Assembly (NCBI GenBank): GCA_016926595.1
Contig: JAFGOG010000268.1
Coordinates: forward strand, 1 to 31,454
Reading direction: 5' to 3'
DNA: 31,454 bases
Origin: Anaerolineae bacterium
GTDB taxonomy: Bacteria; Chloroflexota; Anaerolineae; JAAYZQ01
Shown piece by piece: positions 8,213 to 17,354 of this stretch (positions are counted from its first letter, which is position 1; each line of letters opens with the position of its first letter). The notes beneath the pieces are model-generated. The model saw nothing but the letters and a program-made list of their open reading frames with translations, ran no database searches and had not been told where the DNA came from. Position numbers and translations under genes: made by a program.

Positions 8213-9892
8213 GTGGCTGAGCGCAAATACACGATCGGCGTCGACTTTGGTACTGAATCAGGCCGTGCAGTGCTGGTAGACGTCAGCACCGGCCAGGAGC
8301 TGGCGACGGCGGTCCACCAATACAGCAACGGCGTGATCGATCAAGCGCTACCGGAGAGCGACGTTCGTCTTGAACCGGACTGGGCGCTCCAGGACCCCAA
8401 CGACTATGTCGAGGTGTTCAAACAGGCCATCCCGGCCGTTCTCAAGGAGAGCGGTGTCAAGCCCGCAGATGTCATCGGTATCGGCATCGACTTTACCGCC
8501 TGCACGATGTTGCCCACCAAGGCGGACGGGACCCCTCTCTGCTTCCTGCCCGAGTGGCGCGACAAGCCTCATGCCTGGGTCAAGCTGTGGAAGCATCACG
8601 CCGCCCAGCCCGAGGCCAACAAGCTGAATGACACGGCCCGGCGGTTGGGCTACAATTTTCTGGATCGCTATGGCGGTAAGATCAGCTCCGAGTGGTTTTT
8701 CCCGAAAGCCTGGCAGATCCTGGACGAAGCGCCAGAGGTGTATGCGGCTGCCGATCGCTTGATCGAGGCAGCCGACTGGATAGTCTGGCAACTGACCGGG
8801 GTGGAGACACGCAACGCCTGCACGGCCGGCTACAAGGCCATCTGGTCGAAAACGGAGGGCTTTCCGCCAGACGACTTCTTCAGGGCACTCGATCCGCGCC
8901 TGGAACGGATCGTGGACGAAAAGATGAAGCGCGACATCCTGCCGCTGGGCGTCAAAGCGGGAGGCCTGACCGAGCAGGCTGCCGCCTGGACCGGTCTGAA
9001 GCCAGGCACTGCGGTAGCGGTGGCCAACGTGGATGCCCACGTGGCCGTACCCGCGGCGACCGTCACCGAAGCAGGCCGGATGGTCATCATCATGGGCACC
9101 TCTAACTGCCACATGGTGCTGGGCGACGAAGAGCGGATCGTGCCGGGTATGTGCGGTGTGGTCATAGATGGCATCCTGCCCAATATGCCCGGCTTTGAAG
9201 CCGGCCAGTCGTGCGTGGGCGATCATTTTGCTTGGTTCGTCGAGAACTGCGTGCCGGCGGCCTACGAGCGCGAGGCGCAAACGCGCGGCCTAGACATCCA
9301 TCAGCTATTGGAGGAAAAAGCCGCCCATCTGAGACCCGGCGAAAGCGGTCTGTTGGCCTTGGACTGGTGGAACGGCAACCGCAGTGTGCTGGTGGACGTG
9401 GATCTCACCGGCATGCTGCTAGGGGCTACCCTGCTAACCAGGCCGGAGGAGGTATATCGCGCGTTGATTGAAGCAACCGCTTTTGGGACGCGGATGATCG
9501 TGGAGACATTCCGCCAGAACGGCGTGGCGATTCATGAGATCGTGGCCACGGGCGGCCTGCCTGACCGCAACAAGCTGCTGATGCAGATCTATGCCGACGT
9601 GACCGGCCTGCCGATCTACATCCCGGCCTCATCGTTTGTCCCATCGTTTGGCTCGGCGATGCACGGGGCGGTGGCCGCCGGGGTTGCCGCCGGCGGATTT
9701 GACAGCATCGTCGAGGCCAGCCGCAAGATGGCCCGGCTGCGGGAGGAGAGCTACCACCCCGTCCCTGAAAGCCGGGCTGTCTATGACAAGCTGTATGCCG
9801 AATATGTCCTTCTACACGATTACTTGGGCCGGGGCGCCAATGACGTCATGAAGCGACTGAAGCAGATCAAGGCTCAGGCCCGTAACGGCTGA
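8213..9892 (+). CDS. araB: Ribulokinase (AraB)
   Basis: This cytoplasmic FGGY-family kinase phosphorylates L-ribulose (or D-ribulose) to ribulose-5-phosphate with ATP. The 559-residue product has the N-terminal phosphate motif [13 protein letters not shown] (residues 6-18), the substrate region [13 protein letters not shown] and [18 protein letters not shown] characteristic of AraB, the [11 protein letters not shown] segment with Asp274, MGTSNCHM, and the ATPase-side motif [20 protein letters not shown] start it at GTG 8213, just after the ribosome site GGGGGAG; the longer open frame extends back into the lipoprotein gene and lacks homologous sequence. The length matches known ribulokinases. 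The 4-epimerase gene follows 15 bp downstream. Very confident on family; the L-arabinose pathway is the natural assignment. Confidence 0.95.
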   Translation: MAERKYTIGVDFGTESGRAVLVDVSTGQELATAVHQYSNGVIDQALPESDVRLEPDWALQDPNDYVEVFKQAIPAVLKESGVKPADVIGIGIDFTACTMLPTKADGTPLCFLPEWRDKPHAWVKLWKHHAAQPEANKLNDTARRLGYNFLDRYGGKISSEWFFPKAWQILDEAPEVYAAADRLIEAADWIVWQLTGVETRNACTAGYKAIWSKTEGFPPDDFFRALDPRLERIVDEKMKRDILPLGVKAGGLTEQAAAWTGLKPGTAVAVANVDAHVAVPAATVTEAGRMVIIMGTSNCHMVLGDEERIVPGMCGVVIDGILPNMPGFEAGQSCVGDHFAWFVENCVPAAYEREAQTRGLDIHQLLEEKAAHLRPGESGLLALDWWNGNRSVLVDVDLTGMLLGATLLTRPEEVYRALIEATAFGTRMIVETFRQNGVAIHEIVATGGLPDRNKLLMQIYADVTGLPIYIPASSFVPSFGSAMHGAVAAGVAAGGFDSIVEASRKMARLREESYHPVPESRAVYDKLYAEYVLLHDYLGRGANDVMKRLKQIKAQARNG

Positions 9893-9907
9893 GCGAAGGG
9901 ACGATTA

Positions 9908-10549
9908 ATGCTCGAACGGCTCAAGGCTGAATTGATCGAACTGCACCTGGAGCTGCCCAGGCACGAGCTGGTAGTGTGGACCAGCGGCAACGTGAGCGCC
10001 CGCGACCCGGAAACCGACCTAGTGGTGATCAAACCGTCTGGGGTACGCTACAAAGACCTGCGGCCCGAGCAGATGGTGGTTGTGAATCTGCAAGGCCAGG
10101 TTGTCGAGGGCGATCTCAAGCCGTCCTCTGACATGACCAGCCACCTGTATATCTATTGCCACAGGCCGGACGTAGGCGGCGTGGTGCACACCCATTCACC
10201 CTATGCTACCGCCTTTGCGGCGGTAGGACGCCCCATCCCTGTTGTGCTCACCGCCATCGCCGACGAGTTCGGAGGGCCGATCCCCTGCGGGGGCTTTGCC
10301 CTGATCGGCGACGAATCGATCGGCAAGGTGGTGGTCGACAGCATCGGCGATTCGCCGGCCGTGCTGCTCAAGAACCACGGCGTGTTTACCATTGGCAACA
10401 CGGCCGAGGCGGCAGTCAAAGCAGCGGTCATGACCGAAGACAACGCCCGTACCGTGTGGCTGGCGTTGCAGTTGGGCGTGCCCAACGAAATCCCGGCCGA
10501 AGAGGTGGCCAAGCTGCACCACCGCTATACCAAGGTGTACGGGCAGTAG
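9908..10549 (+). CDS. araD: L-ribulose-5-phosphate 4-epimerase (AraD, class II aldolase family)
   Basis: This 213-residue zinc enzyme turns L-ribulose-5-phosphate into D-xylulose-5-phosphate, the last dedicated step of L-arabinose breakdown. Active-site residues align with E. coli AraD: SGNVSAR near the start, KPSSD ending at Asp75, zinc ligands His94 and His96 in VVHTHSPYATAF, Asp119 in ADEFGGPIP, His157 in LLKNHGVF, and the C-terminal LHHRYTKVYGQ with Tyr211 in the place of catalytic Tyr229. It is slightly shorter than the 231-residue E. coli enzyme because of a gap before the third His. The ATG follows GCGAAGGGACG, 15 bp after araB. A related class II aldolase such as fuculose-phosphate aldolase is less likely given the conserved end and the neighbour. 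Confidence 0.92.
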   Translation: MLERLKAELIELHLELPRHELVVWTSGNVSARDPETDLVVIKPSGVRYKDLRPEQMVVVNLQGQVVEGDLKPSSDMTSHLYIYCHRPDVGGVVHTHSPYATAFAAVGRPIPVVLTAIADEFGGPIPCGGFALIGDESIGKVVVDSIGDSPAVLLKNHGVFTIGNTAEAAVKAAVMTEDNARTVWLALQLGVPNEIPAEEVAKLHHRYTKVYGQ

Positions 10550-10581
10550 ATGCACAAACCTTTACCTTGTTCCTCCCTATA

Positions 10582-10644
10582 GCCTCCCGCAGGTTGGGCC
10601 TACTTCGCTTCGCTGCGGGGTGACGGGCGAAACCTGCGGGAGGC
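10582..10644. repeat. Long inverted repeat between convergent araD and peptidase genes
   Basis: Arms GCCTCCCGCAGGTT (10582-10595) and AACCTGCGGGAGGC (10631-10644) are perfectly complementary over 14 bp around a 35-nt loop. The element lies in the 133-bp gap between two convergent genes and can act as a two-way terminator, although no strong T-run follows. The core CCTCCCGCAGG and its complement recur at 21247-21275. Confidence 0.75.
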
Positions 10645-10682
10645 TCGCACTAGCCGCACAACGGCTTCTGCACCGACCCCCG

Positions 10683-12386
10683 CTAGAGGGCGCCTCGCTG
10701 GGCAATCCACCGGTCGACCATCTGCTCCAGCAGATCCAGCGGCACTGCGCCGCTGCCGAGGAGCAGATCGTGGAACTCGCGCAGGTCAAAGCGCGGGCCG
10801 AGCTCTTGTTCGGCGCGAGCGCGCAGTTCGCGGATCTTGAGCTCGCCAATCTTGTAGGCCAGCGCCTGCCCAGGCCAGGCGATGTAGCGGTCCACCTCAT
10901 TGGCGATGTTGAGCAACGTCGAAGAGGTATTGGCCGCCATAAAGTCGATGGCCTGCTGGCGCGACCAGCCGAGGGCGTGGAGGCCAGTGTCCACCACCAG
11001 GCGGCAGGCGCGCCACATCTCGTAGCTCAGACGGCCGAAATCGCTATATGGATCCTGGTAGAAACCCATCTCCAGGCCCAGGCGCTCTGCATAGAGCGCC
11101 CAGCCTTCGACAAACTCGGTGAACGCATAGAAGCGCCTGAAGGGCGGCAGGTCCAGCTCCTGCTGTAGGGCGATCTGCAGGTGGTGACCGGGCACGGCCT
11201 CATGCAGCGACAGCGCCTCGATCTCGTACAGTGGGCGGCTCTTTAGATCAAAGGTGTTCACATAGTAAAAGCCGGCGCAACGCCCGTCGCCAGTAGCTGG
11301 GAAGTAGTAGGCCGTCGTGCTGCCCGGGGCGCTGGCGTCGGGGACAGGCCGGATGCCATAGGGCGTGCGCGGCAAGGTCTTGAACAAACGCGGCAATTCG
11401 CCGTCGATCCGCTTCAAGACGTAGGCGGTCTCTTTGAGCAACGCCTCCGGCGTAGCAGCGTAAAAGCGCGGGTCGGTGCGCAAGTACTCGACAAAGGCCT
11501 GGAAGCCACCCTGAAAGCCAGTCGCCCGGATCGAATCTTCCATTTCGGCTCGGATGCGTTTCACCTCCGACTGCCCCGTAGCGTGGACCTGCCCGGCAGA
11601 CAGATCGAGCGAGGTGAAATAGTGGATCCGGTGTTGGTAGAACGCGCGGCCGTCAGGCAGATGGCTGGCGCCGACCTCTGCGCTCGCCCCTGGCACGTAC
11701 TCGTCGTCCAGGAAGCGCAGCAGCGCTTCGTATCCGGGCACAACAGATGCCAGCAAGGCTTGCCGCCCTTCTGCGGCCAGCCGCTCCCGGTCGGCGCCGC
11801 CGATCGATTCCGGGAACCGGCCAAAAGGCGCATAGATCGGGCTCGAAGCGGGGCCGGCGACGATCTGTTTGCGCAGGCTGTCGTCGACGCCGACCAGCGT
11901 CACGCTGGCTGGACGGTAGCCTGTCGCCAGCCCGACCCGCATAACCCCGATCTGCTGCTCAACGTAGCGACGGAAGGCAGCCATTCGGGCGACATAATTC
12001 TCATAATCCTTCACCGTCTCAAACGGCGTAATCAGGGGCAGCCACTCGGCAAAGTCGAGGTGAAACCCGCCCGCCTTGGAGATGGGCAGGCGATAGGCAT
12101 GGAACTCGAGGTCGCTAGCCTCGTTTTCGAGCAACCGGGTCAAGATGTCGGCGTCCAACTTTTGCGGGGGTGTCAAGGCCGCGCGATCGATCTCGCCCAG
12201 ACGCCTGCACAGGTCGCGCAGATGGTCCAGCCATTGACCATAGTCCTCCTCGGTCACGCTCTGCAGGCGGTCGTTGAAACGGCGATCTCCGGTGTAGGTG
12301 GCAAAGGTTGGGTCGTACCGCAGGCGCGATTCCCACTCTTCGCTTATGATCTCGGCAAGCTGCGCTGAAGCAGGTTTGGTTTCCAC
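10683..12386 (-). CDS. DUF885-family metallopeptidase-like protein
   Basis: This 567-residue protein belongs to the DUF885 family, zinc-peptidase-like proteins related to thermophilic-type carboxypeptidases. The active-site motif HEAVPGHH is at residues 395-402, with the downstream Glu427 in FVEGWALYAE as probable third metal ligand. The body is mostly helical, and a conserved GTTAYYFPA-like stretch (STTAYYFPATGDG) precedes the motif. There is no signal peptide, so it is probably cytoplasmic. The open frame extends back to a TTG at 12416, but GTG 12386 has an excellent ribosome site (GAGGAGGA) and is chosen. It is transcribed alone, divergently from the TPR lipoprotein gene. Substrate is unknown. 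Confidence 0.88.
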   Translation of the reverse strand: METKPASAQLAEIISEEWESRLRYDPTFATYTGDRRFNDRLQSVTEEDYGQWLDHLRDLCRRLGEIDRAALTPPQKLDADILTRLLENEASDLEFHAYRLPISKAGGFHLDFAEWLPLITPFETVKDYENYVARMAAFRRYVEQQIGVMRVGLATGYRPASVTLVGVDDSLRKQIVAGPASSPIYAPFGRFPESIGGADRERLAAEGRQALLASVVPGYEALLRFLDDEYVPGASAEVGASHLPDGRAFYQHRIHYFTSLDLSAGQVHATGQSEVKRIRAEMEDSIRATGFQGGFQAFVEYLRTDPRFYAATPEALLKETAYVLKRIDGELPRLFKTLPRTPYGIRPVPDASAPGSTTAYYFPATGDGRCAGFYYVNTFDLKSRPLYEIEALSLHEAVPGHHLQIALQQELDLPPFRRFYAFTEFVEGWALYAERLGLEMGFYQDPYSDFGRLSYEMWRACRLVVDTGLHALGWSRQQAIDFMAANTSSTLLNIANEVDRYIAWPGQALAYKIGELKIRELRARAEQELGPRFDLREFHDLLLGSGAVPLDLLEQMVDRWIAQRGAL

Positions 12387-12498
12387 AGATTCTCCTCCTC
12401 TATGATCTATAGTCAAGAGGCCAAGGCCTCGCGTTCCACCAGCAGATCGGCCACCATATTAAAACCCCCAGACTATAGAGCGAGAGGCACGCCATGGT

Positions 12499-12527
12499 TT
12501 GGTCAGCCGGTGTATCTATATTATACT
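12499..12527 (+). promoter_or_regulatory. Sigma70-like promoter of the TPR lipoprotein gene
   Basis: TTGGTC (12499-12504) and TATACT (12522-12527) are 17 bp apart. The predicted start near 12534 leaves a leader of about 40 nt before the AAGGAGA ribosome site and the ATG at 12576. This position excludes the longer upstream start of the reading frame. Confidence 0.6.
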
Positions 12528-12575
12528 GCCAGCGGCCTCGAGAGGCAACTTTCCCTGAAATGCAAGGAGAAGAAA

Positions 12576-14528
12576 ATGCGTAACTTCGGATTGTTGTTGA
12601 TCGTAATCGCGCTGCTAGTGAGCGCCTGCGGTGGAGAACCAACTGCTGCACCCACCACTCCGCCCCCCACGGCCACCCAGCCCCCGCCGCCCGCGACCAC
12701 GCCGACGCCCTCGGCTGCTGAGCATATCGAGCGCGGTGAGTCATATCTAGACCAGGGTGAACTGGACAAGGCGGCAGTTGAGTTCCAGGCCGCCATCCAG
12801 CTCGAGCCTACCAACGCCGTGGCGCACAATGCCCTGGGCACCGTCTATTCCGAGCAGAATAACCTCGACGAAGCTGAGCGGGAGTTCAAGGAAGCGGTCA
12901 AGCTCGATCACAATTACGGTTTGGCGCACAATAACCTGGGCAACGTCTACAACTCCCAGGGCAAGTATGATGACGCAGTGTTCGAGCTGAAAGAGGCGAT
13001 CCGCATCGATCCATCTGATCCTCTATCCCATAACGGGCTGGGGAAGGCTTACCAGAACTTGAAACGGTTCGAGGAGGCAATCGCCGAGTATCAGGAAGCG
13101 ATCCGGCTGGACCCCAACTATGCCAACCCCCATTACAATCTGGGAATACTTTATGAAGCGCAGGGCAAGACAGACGAGGCGATCGCGGAATACGAGGCTT
13201 TTCTCAAGCTTGCACCCAATTCCCCGCAGCGGACGGCGGTGGAGGCCGAGATCGCCAAGCTTCAGGGCGCAGGGACTACCCTGACCGGTGAGTACACCGA
13301 TCTGTTTGGCGGCTACAGCCTGCGCCTCCCCGCCGATTGGAGCGCCTCCCAGGATGAGCCAGGAGTAGTAGCCCTGAACCAGACGGGCAACTCAGATCCC
13401 GACGCCATGTTCGTGATCATCGCTCAACCACTGAGCTTTTACGAGCACGAGCTCGACGTGGAGGAGATCGCCACGATCGAGCAGTTCGCGATCGCGGTTG
13501 CCCCTGAATTCAAGGTCGACCCGCAGACGCTCACCCCCGCCTCGGTGGCCGGGGTGCCAGCCCTCGCCAGCGAGCGGGTGGAGGGCCTCGTTGGCCAGGA
13601 AATGACCGGGCAAATCGTCCTTCTCGTTGCCCGGGGCATGGGCTACGTGATCGCCCCTGCTGCCAAGTCAGACGCGTGGGCCGAGTTCGAGCCGGTAAGC
13701 ACAGCGATGCTCGACTCGTTCACCCTGGTTGAGCCGCAGGTGACGGCCGAATATACCAACCAGGCAGCCGGCTACAGCCTGCGCTACCCGGACGGTTGGG
13801 TGGTGACAGAAGAGGATACGTTTGTCGGGCTGACCCCATTGGCCGACCTGCAGCCCAATGAAGCGCCTTACGTGGGCCTGTTCGCCGGGCAAGAGCAGAT
13901 CAGCGATGCATTCCACGTCGAGGGCGAGTTCAACACGGACAATATCATCGCCGCGTTTGTCAAAGCAACGGGAGCTCAAAGCAAGCGTCTGGAGCCGGGA
14001 ATGGTTGGGGGGCAGATGGGCACAGCGGCCGAGGTGGCCTTTGAGGTAGACGGGGAGCGAGTAGAAGGGCTACTCGTCGTCTTTGAGCAGGCCGAGCCGC
14101 CTCTGGTTGTGTTGCTCGCTGTGCCGGCCAGCCAGGGGGACTCGTTTGGTCCGATCTTTGGCGAGATATTGTCCAGCCTGACTTTCGGCCAGCCGGCGCC
14201 AGGCAGCAGCGTCGATCAGTCCGACCCGGCCAAGGTCGTGCAGGTGGTTTTTGACGCGGCGCAAACCCAGAGCTTTGCCGCCCTGGCCGGTCTGTGCGAC
14301 CCGCAGGGTGAGAACGACGAGGACACCGCGATGATCTGCGCCATAACCCCCGGGCACGCCGACAAGGACTCATTCGTGACCTACTTTGCCAAGGGCAAGG
14401 TCAACGGCGAGGTCACTGTCAGCGGCGACCGGGCGCAGGTGCCCTTTCTCTTCGGCCCCGACGGCGACCAGCAGGAAACTATGAGCCTGATCCGGCGTGA
14501 CGGCAAATGGTATCTGCTGGAATTCTAG
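12576..14528 (+). CDS. TPR-repeat lipoprotein with two PsbP-like domains
   Basis: This 650-residue surface lipoprotein has a signal MRNFGLLLIVIALLVSAC (lipidated Cys18) and a Pro/Thr-rich spacer (~22-48). Five tetratricopeptide repeats (~49-218) follow, such as AHNALGTVYSEQNNLDEAEREFKEA. Next come two related beta-domains: ~238-385 beginning FGGYSLRLPADWSA, and ~391-545 beginning AAGYSLRYPDGWVV. Each resembles PsbP/DUF1795-like modules. The final ~100 residues (from about 548) look like a DUF4878/NTF2-like module ending RRDGKWYLLEF. I start at ATG 12576 because AAGGAGA lies just upstream and the signal peptide begins there; the frame itself runs back to 12402. It has its own promoter and ends at a strong terminator. 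Role is unknown: TPRs suggest protein-protein contacts outside the cell membrane. Confidence 0.88.
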   Translation: MRNFGLLLIVIALLVSACGGEPTAAPTTPPPTATQPPPPATTPTPSAAEHIERGESYLDQGELDKAAVEFQAAIQLEPTNAVAHNALGTVYSEQNNLDEAEREFKEAVKLDHNYGLAHNNLGNVYNSQGKYDDAVFELKEAIRIDPSDPLSHNGLGKAYQNLKRFEEAIAEYQEAIRLDPNYANPHYNLGILYEAQGKTDEAIAEYEAFLKLAPNSPQRTAVEAEIAKLQGAGTTLTGEYTDLFGGYSLRLPADWSASQDEPGVVALNQTGNSDPDAMFVIIAQPLSFYEHELDVEEIATIEQFAIAVAPEFKVDPQTLTPASVAGVPALASERVEGLVGQEMTGQIVLLVARGMGYVIAPAAKSDAWAEFEPVSTAMLDSFTLVEPQVTAEYTNQAAGYSLRYPDGWVVTEEDTFVGLTPLADLQPNEAPYVGLFAGQEQISDAFHVEGEFNTDNIIAAFVKATGAQSKRLEPGMVGGQMGTAAEVAFEVDGERVEGLLVVFEQAEPPLVVLLAVPASQGDSFGPIFGEILSSLTFGQPAPGSSVDQSDPAKVVQVVFDAAQTQSFAALAGLCDPQGENDEDTAMICAITPGHADKDSFVTYFAKGKVNGEVTVSGDRAQVPFLFGPDGDQQETMSLIRRDGKWYLLEF

Positions 14529-14537
14529 AAACACCCC

Positions 14538-14581
14538 AAATGCGAACATCCTCCCGCGGGCGCGGGAGGATGTTCGCATTT
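14538..14581. terminator. Strong bidirectional terminator hairpin
   Basis: A perfect 21-base inverted repeat (arms 14538-14558 and 14561-14581) has A-rich and T-rich outer ends, so it reads as an intrinsic terminator from either side. It separates the TPR lipoprotein (+), whose stop is 9 bp away, from korB (-), whose stop is about 20 bp away. Confidence 0.88.
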
Positions 14582-14601
14582 GTCAAGCTCAACTACTTGA
14601 G

Positions 14602-15471
14602 CTACAGGAACTCGGCGCGCAGGCTCTCTATCTCAGCAGGCGAAAGCCTTCCCAGTTTGCGGGCAGCAATCGGTCCCTGCCTCAGCCCGAGCACCTGTTC
14701 CTCGTAGGTGGGACGGCGGACCTGATATAGAATGCCAAGGGGAATCCGATCTCCCCACTCCAGCGCCTTCTGGAAAGCGGCCGCACGATCGCTTGTGTCG
14801 TGATCTGTCTCGGCCAGGTTGTACACCCGCTCACGGTACCAATCGTAGGTGTTCTTGCGGTTAAAGGTCACGCACGGCTGGAGGATGTCGACCAGGGCAT
14901 AGCCTTTGTGTTGGACGGCCGCGGCAATCAGGTCGGCCAGCCCTTTGACGTCGCCGGCAAAACCGCGAGCAACGAAGGTTGCCCCAGCAGCCAGCGCCAA
15001 CGCGGTGGGGGTGGCGGACATCTCAAGCGCGCCTCCCGGCGACGTGCTGGTGACAAAGCCGAGATCGCTGGTGGGCGAATACTGACCCTTGGTCAGACCA
15101 TAGATCTGGTTGTCCTGGATCAGGTCCACGATCTCCATGTTGCGCCGGGCTGTGTGGATAAAGTGGCCCATACCCAGGCCCATGCTGTCGCCATCGCCGT
15201 GAACGGTGATGACCTTCAGGCCGTGATTTGCCAGCCGGGCGCCGGTTGCCACCGGCAGTGGCCGGCCATGCAGGGTCATGAACCCGTTCGCATGGATATA
15301 GTCGGGCAGCTTGCTGCCACAGCCGATGCCACTGACGATCAGCACCTGGTGTGGCGCCAGCCCGGCCTGGACCAATGCCTGCTTGACGGCGCTCAGAATG
15401 CCATAGTCGCCGCAGCCGGGACACCAGGTCGGCTTGATGGGACTCGCATAATCCTTGACGGTCACTTCCAT
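14602..15471 (-). CDS. korB: 2-oxoacid:ferredoxin oxidoreductase, beta subunit (KorB-like)
   Basis: This 289-residue subunit binds thiamine diphosphate and an iron-sulfur cluster; with KorA it oxidatively decarboxylates a 2-oxoacid (2-oxoglutarate or pyruvate type) to the acyl-CoA and reduces ferredoxin, or runs in reverse. Cluster cysteines are Cys17 and Cys20 (WCPGCGDYG), Cys51 (GIGCGSK) and Cys200 (LQPCVTF). The thiamine motif is HGDGDSMGLGMGHF through QDNQIYGLTKGQ. The ATG lies one base after the korA stop, with AAGGAGG inside the end of korA, so the two are translationally coupled. No separate ferredoxin-like subunit is adjacent, as is normal for the two-subunit type. Substrate cannot be decided from sequence alone. 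Confidence 0.93.
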   Translation of the reverse strand: MEVTVKDYASPIKPTWCPGCGDYGILSAVKQALVQAGLAPHQVLIVSGIGCGSKLPDYIHANGFMTLHGRPLPVATGARLANHGLKVITVHGDGDSMGLGMGHFIHTARRNMEIVDLIQDNQIYGLTKGQYSPTSDLGFVTSTSPGGALEMSATPTALALAAGATFVARGFAGDVKGLADLIAAAVQHKGYALVDILQPCVTFNRKNTYDWYRERVYNLAETDHDTSDRAAAFQKALEWGDRIPLGILYQVRRPTYEEQVLGLRQGPIAARKLGRLSPAEIESLRAEFL

Positions 15472-15472
15472 G

Positions 15473-17209
15473 TTAGTAGACCTCCTTCAGGCTGGCCAGG
15501 ATCTCTTCTGGCGAAAAGGGGCGCCCATCGTAGCGCCGGATCGAGTGATCCACCCCAGTGCAGGTCTCGCCCTGGAGCAGGCGCCTGAACTGGCCGGTAT
15601 AGTTATTCTCGACGATCACCAGCTTGCCCCCCCCCAGCGCTTGCGCCGCAGCCTCGGCCGGGAAGGGCCACAGGTCGCAAAAGTGGACCAGGCGCGCCTC
15701 ACCACCCAACCGGTCCACCACCTCACGCAGCACGCCATAGGTAGAGCCCCAGCCGACCAATACAATGGCCGCTTCGTCGGGGCCGTAGCAGGTAGGAGGC
15801 CGGATCTCCTGCCGGGCGGTCTCTAGCTTTTTCATCCGTTTTTGCATCATCTTGCAGCGGTTAACCATCTCCTCGGTGATGTGACCAAACTCGTCGTGCT
15901 CGTCGCTGGCCGTCGCATACACCGCCTTGGGATGGCCAGGGATGGCCCGAGGTGAGATGCCATCTGCGGTGAACAGGTGGCGTTTGTAGGGCTCGGCCAG
16001 GGCATCCAGCTCTTTCTTGCTCAAGAGCTTGCCCCGGTCGATCGCGACCGCGCTCAAGTCGATCGCATCCTCTTCGATTGTGCGCACAGAGGCAGCCAGG
16101 AGCTCGTCGGCCATGACGATAACCGGGGTCTGGTACTTTTCGGCCAGGTTGAACGCCCGCCAGCCGCACTCAAAGTACTCCTCGATCGTACCGGGGGCCA
16201 GCACCAGGCGGGGAAACTCGCCCTGCGAGGCGTTGAGCACAAAGAGCAAGTCGCTCTGCTCGGTGCGGGTGGGCAGGCCGGTCGAGGGACCGCCACGCTG
16301 CGCTTCCACAACTACCAGGGGAACTTCGCACATGCCCGCCAGGCCGAGCGCCTCGACCATCAGTGAAAAGCCTCCCCCGGAAGTGGCAACCATGGCCCGC
16401 GCCCCTGCCAAGTTGGCGCCGATGGCCATGCACACAGCCGCGATCTCGTCTTCGGCGTGCTTGGCGACCACGCCAAACGGCTGCTCGTGCCTGGCCATCC
16501 ACTCGATGATCGAAGTGGCGGGGGTCATAGGGTACGCCGAGATGAAGCGACACCCAGCGGCAAGGGCGCCGAGGGCAAAGGCCTGATTTCCGCTCATCAC
16601 CATCCGCCGCGGCGCGCCAGTTACCTCCTTTAGCTTCCACTCAAAGCCGGACGCGTACCGGTCCCTGGCATACAAGTAGGCGGCGCGGGCTACGCGCAGG
16701 TTGGCCGCTACCACTTCGCCTCCCTTGCGCTTGAAATTGGCGCGGATAATTTCTGCTACCCGTTCATAAGAGTGCTCGACAACACCGGCAGCGGCGCCCA
16801 AGGCGGCTGTGTTGGCCATCACCCGGTCGCCATTCTCTTTGGCAATCTCGATCAAGGGCACCGGCATCGCCTTGCGACCGTGACCGGAAACTGCAGCTTG
16901 GTCCACCTTCAAGCCCTCGTCGTAGATAATGCCTCCACCCTCGACTACGTCGTCCTGATAGGCTACCAGCGCCTCTTCGTTCAGCGGAAGCAGGACGTGC
17001 ACCTTTTCCTCGTGGGTGTACAGCGGCTGCTCGTGGACACGGATCTGGGAAAAGTTGAGCCCCCCACGAATCCGTGACATATAGTCCTGGAGCCCAAATA
17101 CGTGCAGCCCGCCCTTGGCCAGGGCCTTGGCAAAGCCGGCCCCGCTCGACTCGACGCCCTGCCCCGCTGCTCCCGCAATCCTGAAGGTCATGTTGTTGAG
17201 AACAGTCAC
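15473..17209 (-). CDS. korA: 2-oxoacid:ferredoxin oxidoreductase, fused gamma-alpha subunit (KorA-like)
   Basis: This 578-residue partner of KorB has an N-terminal gamma domain (~1-190, FRIAGAAGQGVESSGAGFA; YMSRIRGGLNFSQIRV). The alpha domain starts at about 205 (GNQAFALGALAAGCRFISAYPMTPATSI), followed by the pyrimidine-binding region HAEDEIAAVCMAIGANLAGARAM with ATSGGGFSLMVEALGLA, and a C-terminal domain ending around PFPAEAAAQALGG. Gamma-alpha fusion is standard for the two-subunit KGOR type. The chosen start is GTG 17209 after AAGGAGGGAC; an in-frame ATG six codons on is an alternative. It forms a two-gene operon with korB. The enzyme links central carbon to ferredoxin and suits an anaerobic or thermophilic lifestyle (inference). 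Confidence 0.93.
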   Translation of the reverse strand: MTVLNNMTFRIAGAAGQGVESSGAGFAKALAKGGLHVFGLQDYMSRIRGGLNFSQIRVHEQPLYTHEEKVHVLLPLNEEALVAYQDDVVEGGGIIYDEGLKVDQAAVSGHGRKAMPVPLIEIAKENGDRVMANTAALGAAAGVVEHSYERVAEIIRANFKRKGGEVVAANLRVARAAYLYARDRYASGFEWKLKEVTGAPRRMVMSGNQAFALGALAAGCRFISAYPMTPATSIIEWMARHEQPFGVVAKHAEDEIAAVCMAIGANLAGARAMVATSGGGFSLMVEALGLAGMCEVPLVVVEAQRGGPSTGLPTRTEQSDLLFVLNASQGEFPRLVLAPGTIEEYFECGWRAFNLAEKYQTPVIVMADELLAASVRTIEEDAIDLSAVAIDRGKLLSKKELDALAEPYKRHLFTADGISPRAIPGHPKAVYATASDEHDEFGHITEEMVNRCKMMQKRMKKLETARQEIRPPTCYGPDEAAIVLVGWGSTYGVLREVVDRLGGEARLVHFCDLWPFPAEAAAQALGGGKLVIVENNYTGQFRRLLQGETCTGVDHSIRRYDGRPFSPEEILASLKEVY

Positions 17210-17233
17210 CGTCCCTCCTTCCTGATATAGCGC

Positions 17234-17251
17234 GATGACCTGCTAGTCATC
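17234..17251. promoter_or_regulatory. Dyad in the korAB upstream region, possible operator
   Basis: GATGAC (17234-17239) and GTCATC (17246-17251) form a 6-6-6 palindrome about 25-42 bp upstream of the korA start. A TATATC box lies next to it on the minus strand, but no good -35 box. It may be a regulator site; evidence is only symmetry and position. Confidence 0.3.
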
Positions 17252-17354
17252 ATCGCACTCAGAGCCAGATCGCCAGGCCAGCGCTGCTGCCTGTTGGCGA
17301 CAGGCGATACCGGGCCTGACCGGCTCACGCCCTCTGCAGCACAATGTCCCTGGA

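Noticed and set aside
10582..10644. Terminal inverted repeat of an insertion sequence or MITE
   Set aside because: No transposase, target-site duplication or second full copy was seen; position between convergent genes fits a terminator-like role.
12402..12575. Upstream extension of the TPR lipoprotein frame
   Set aside because: It overlaps the divergent promoter region and would bury the signal peptide; AAGGAGA supports ATG 12576.
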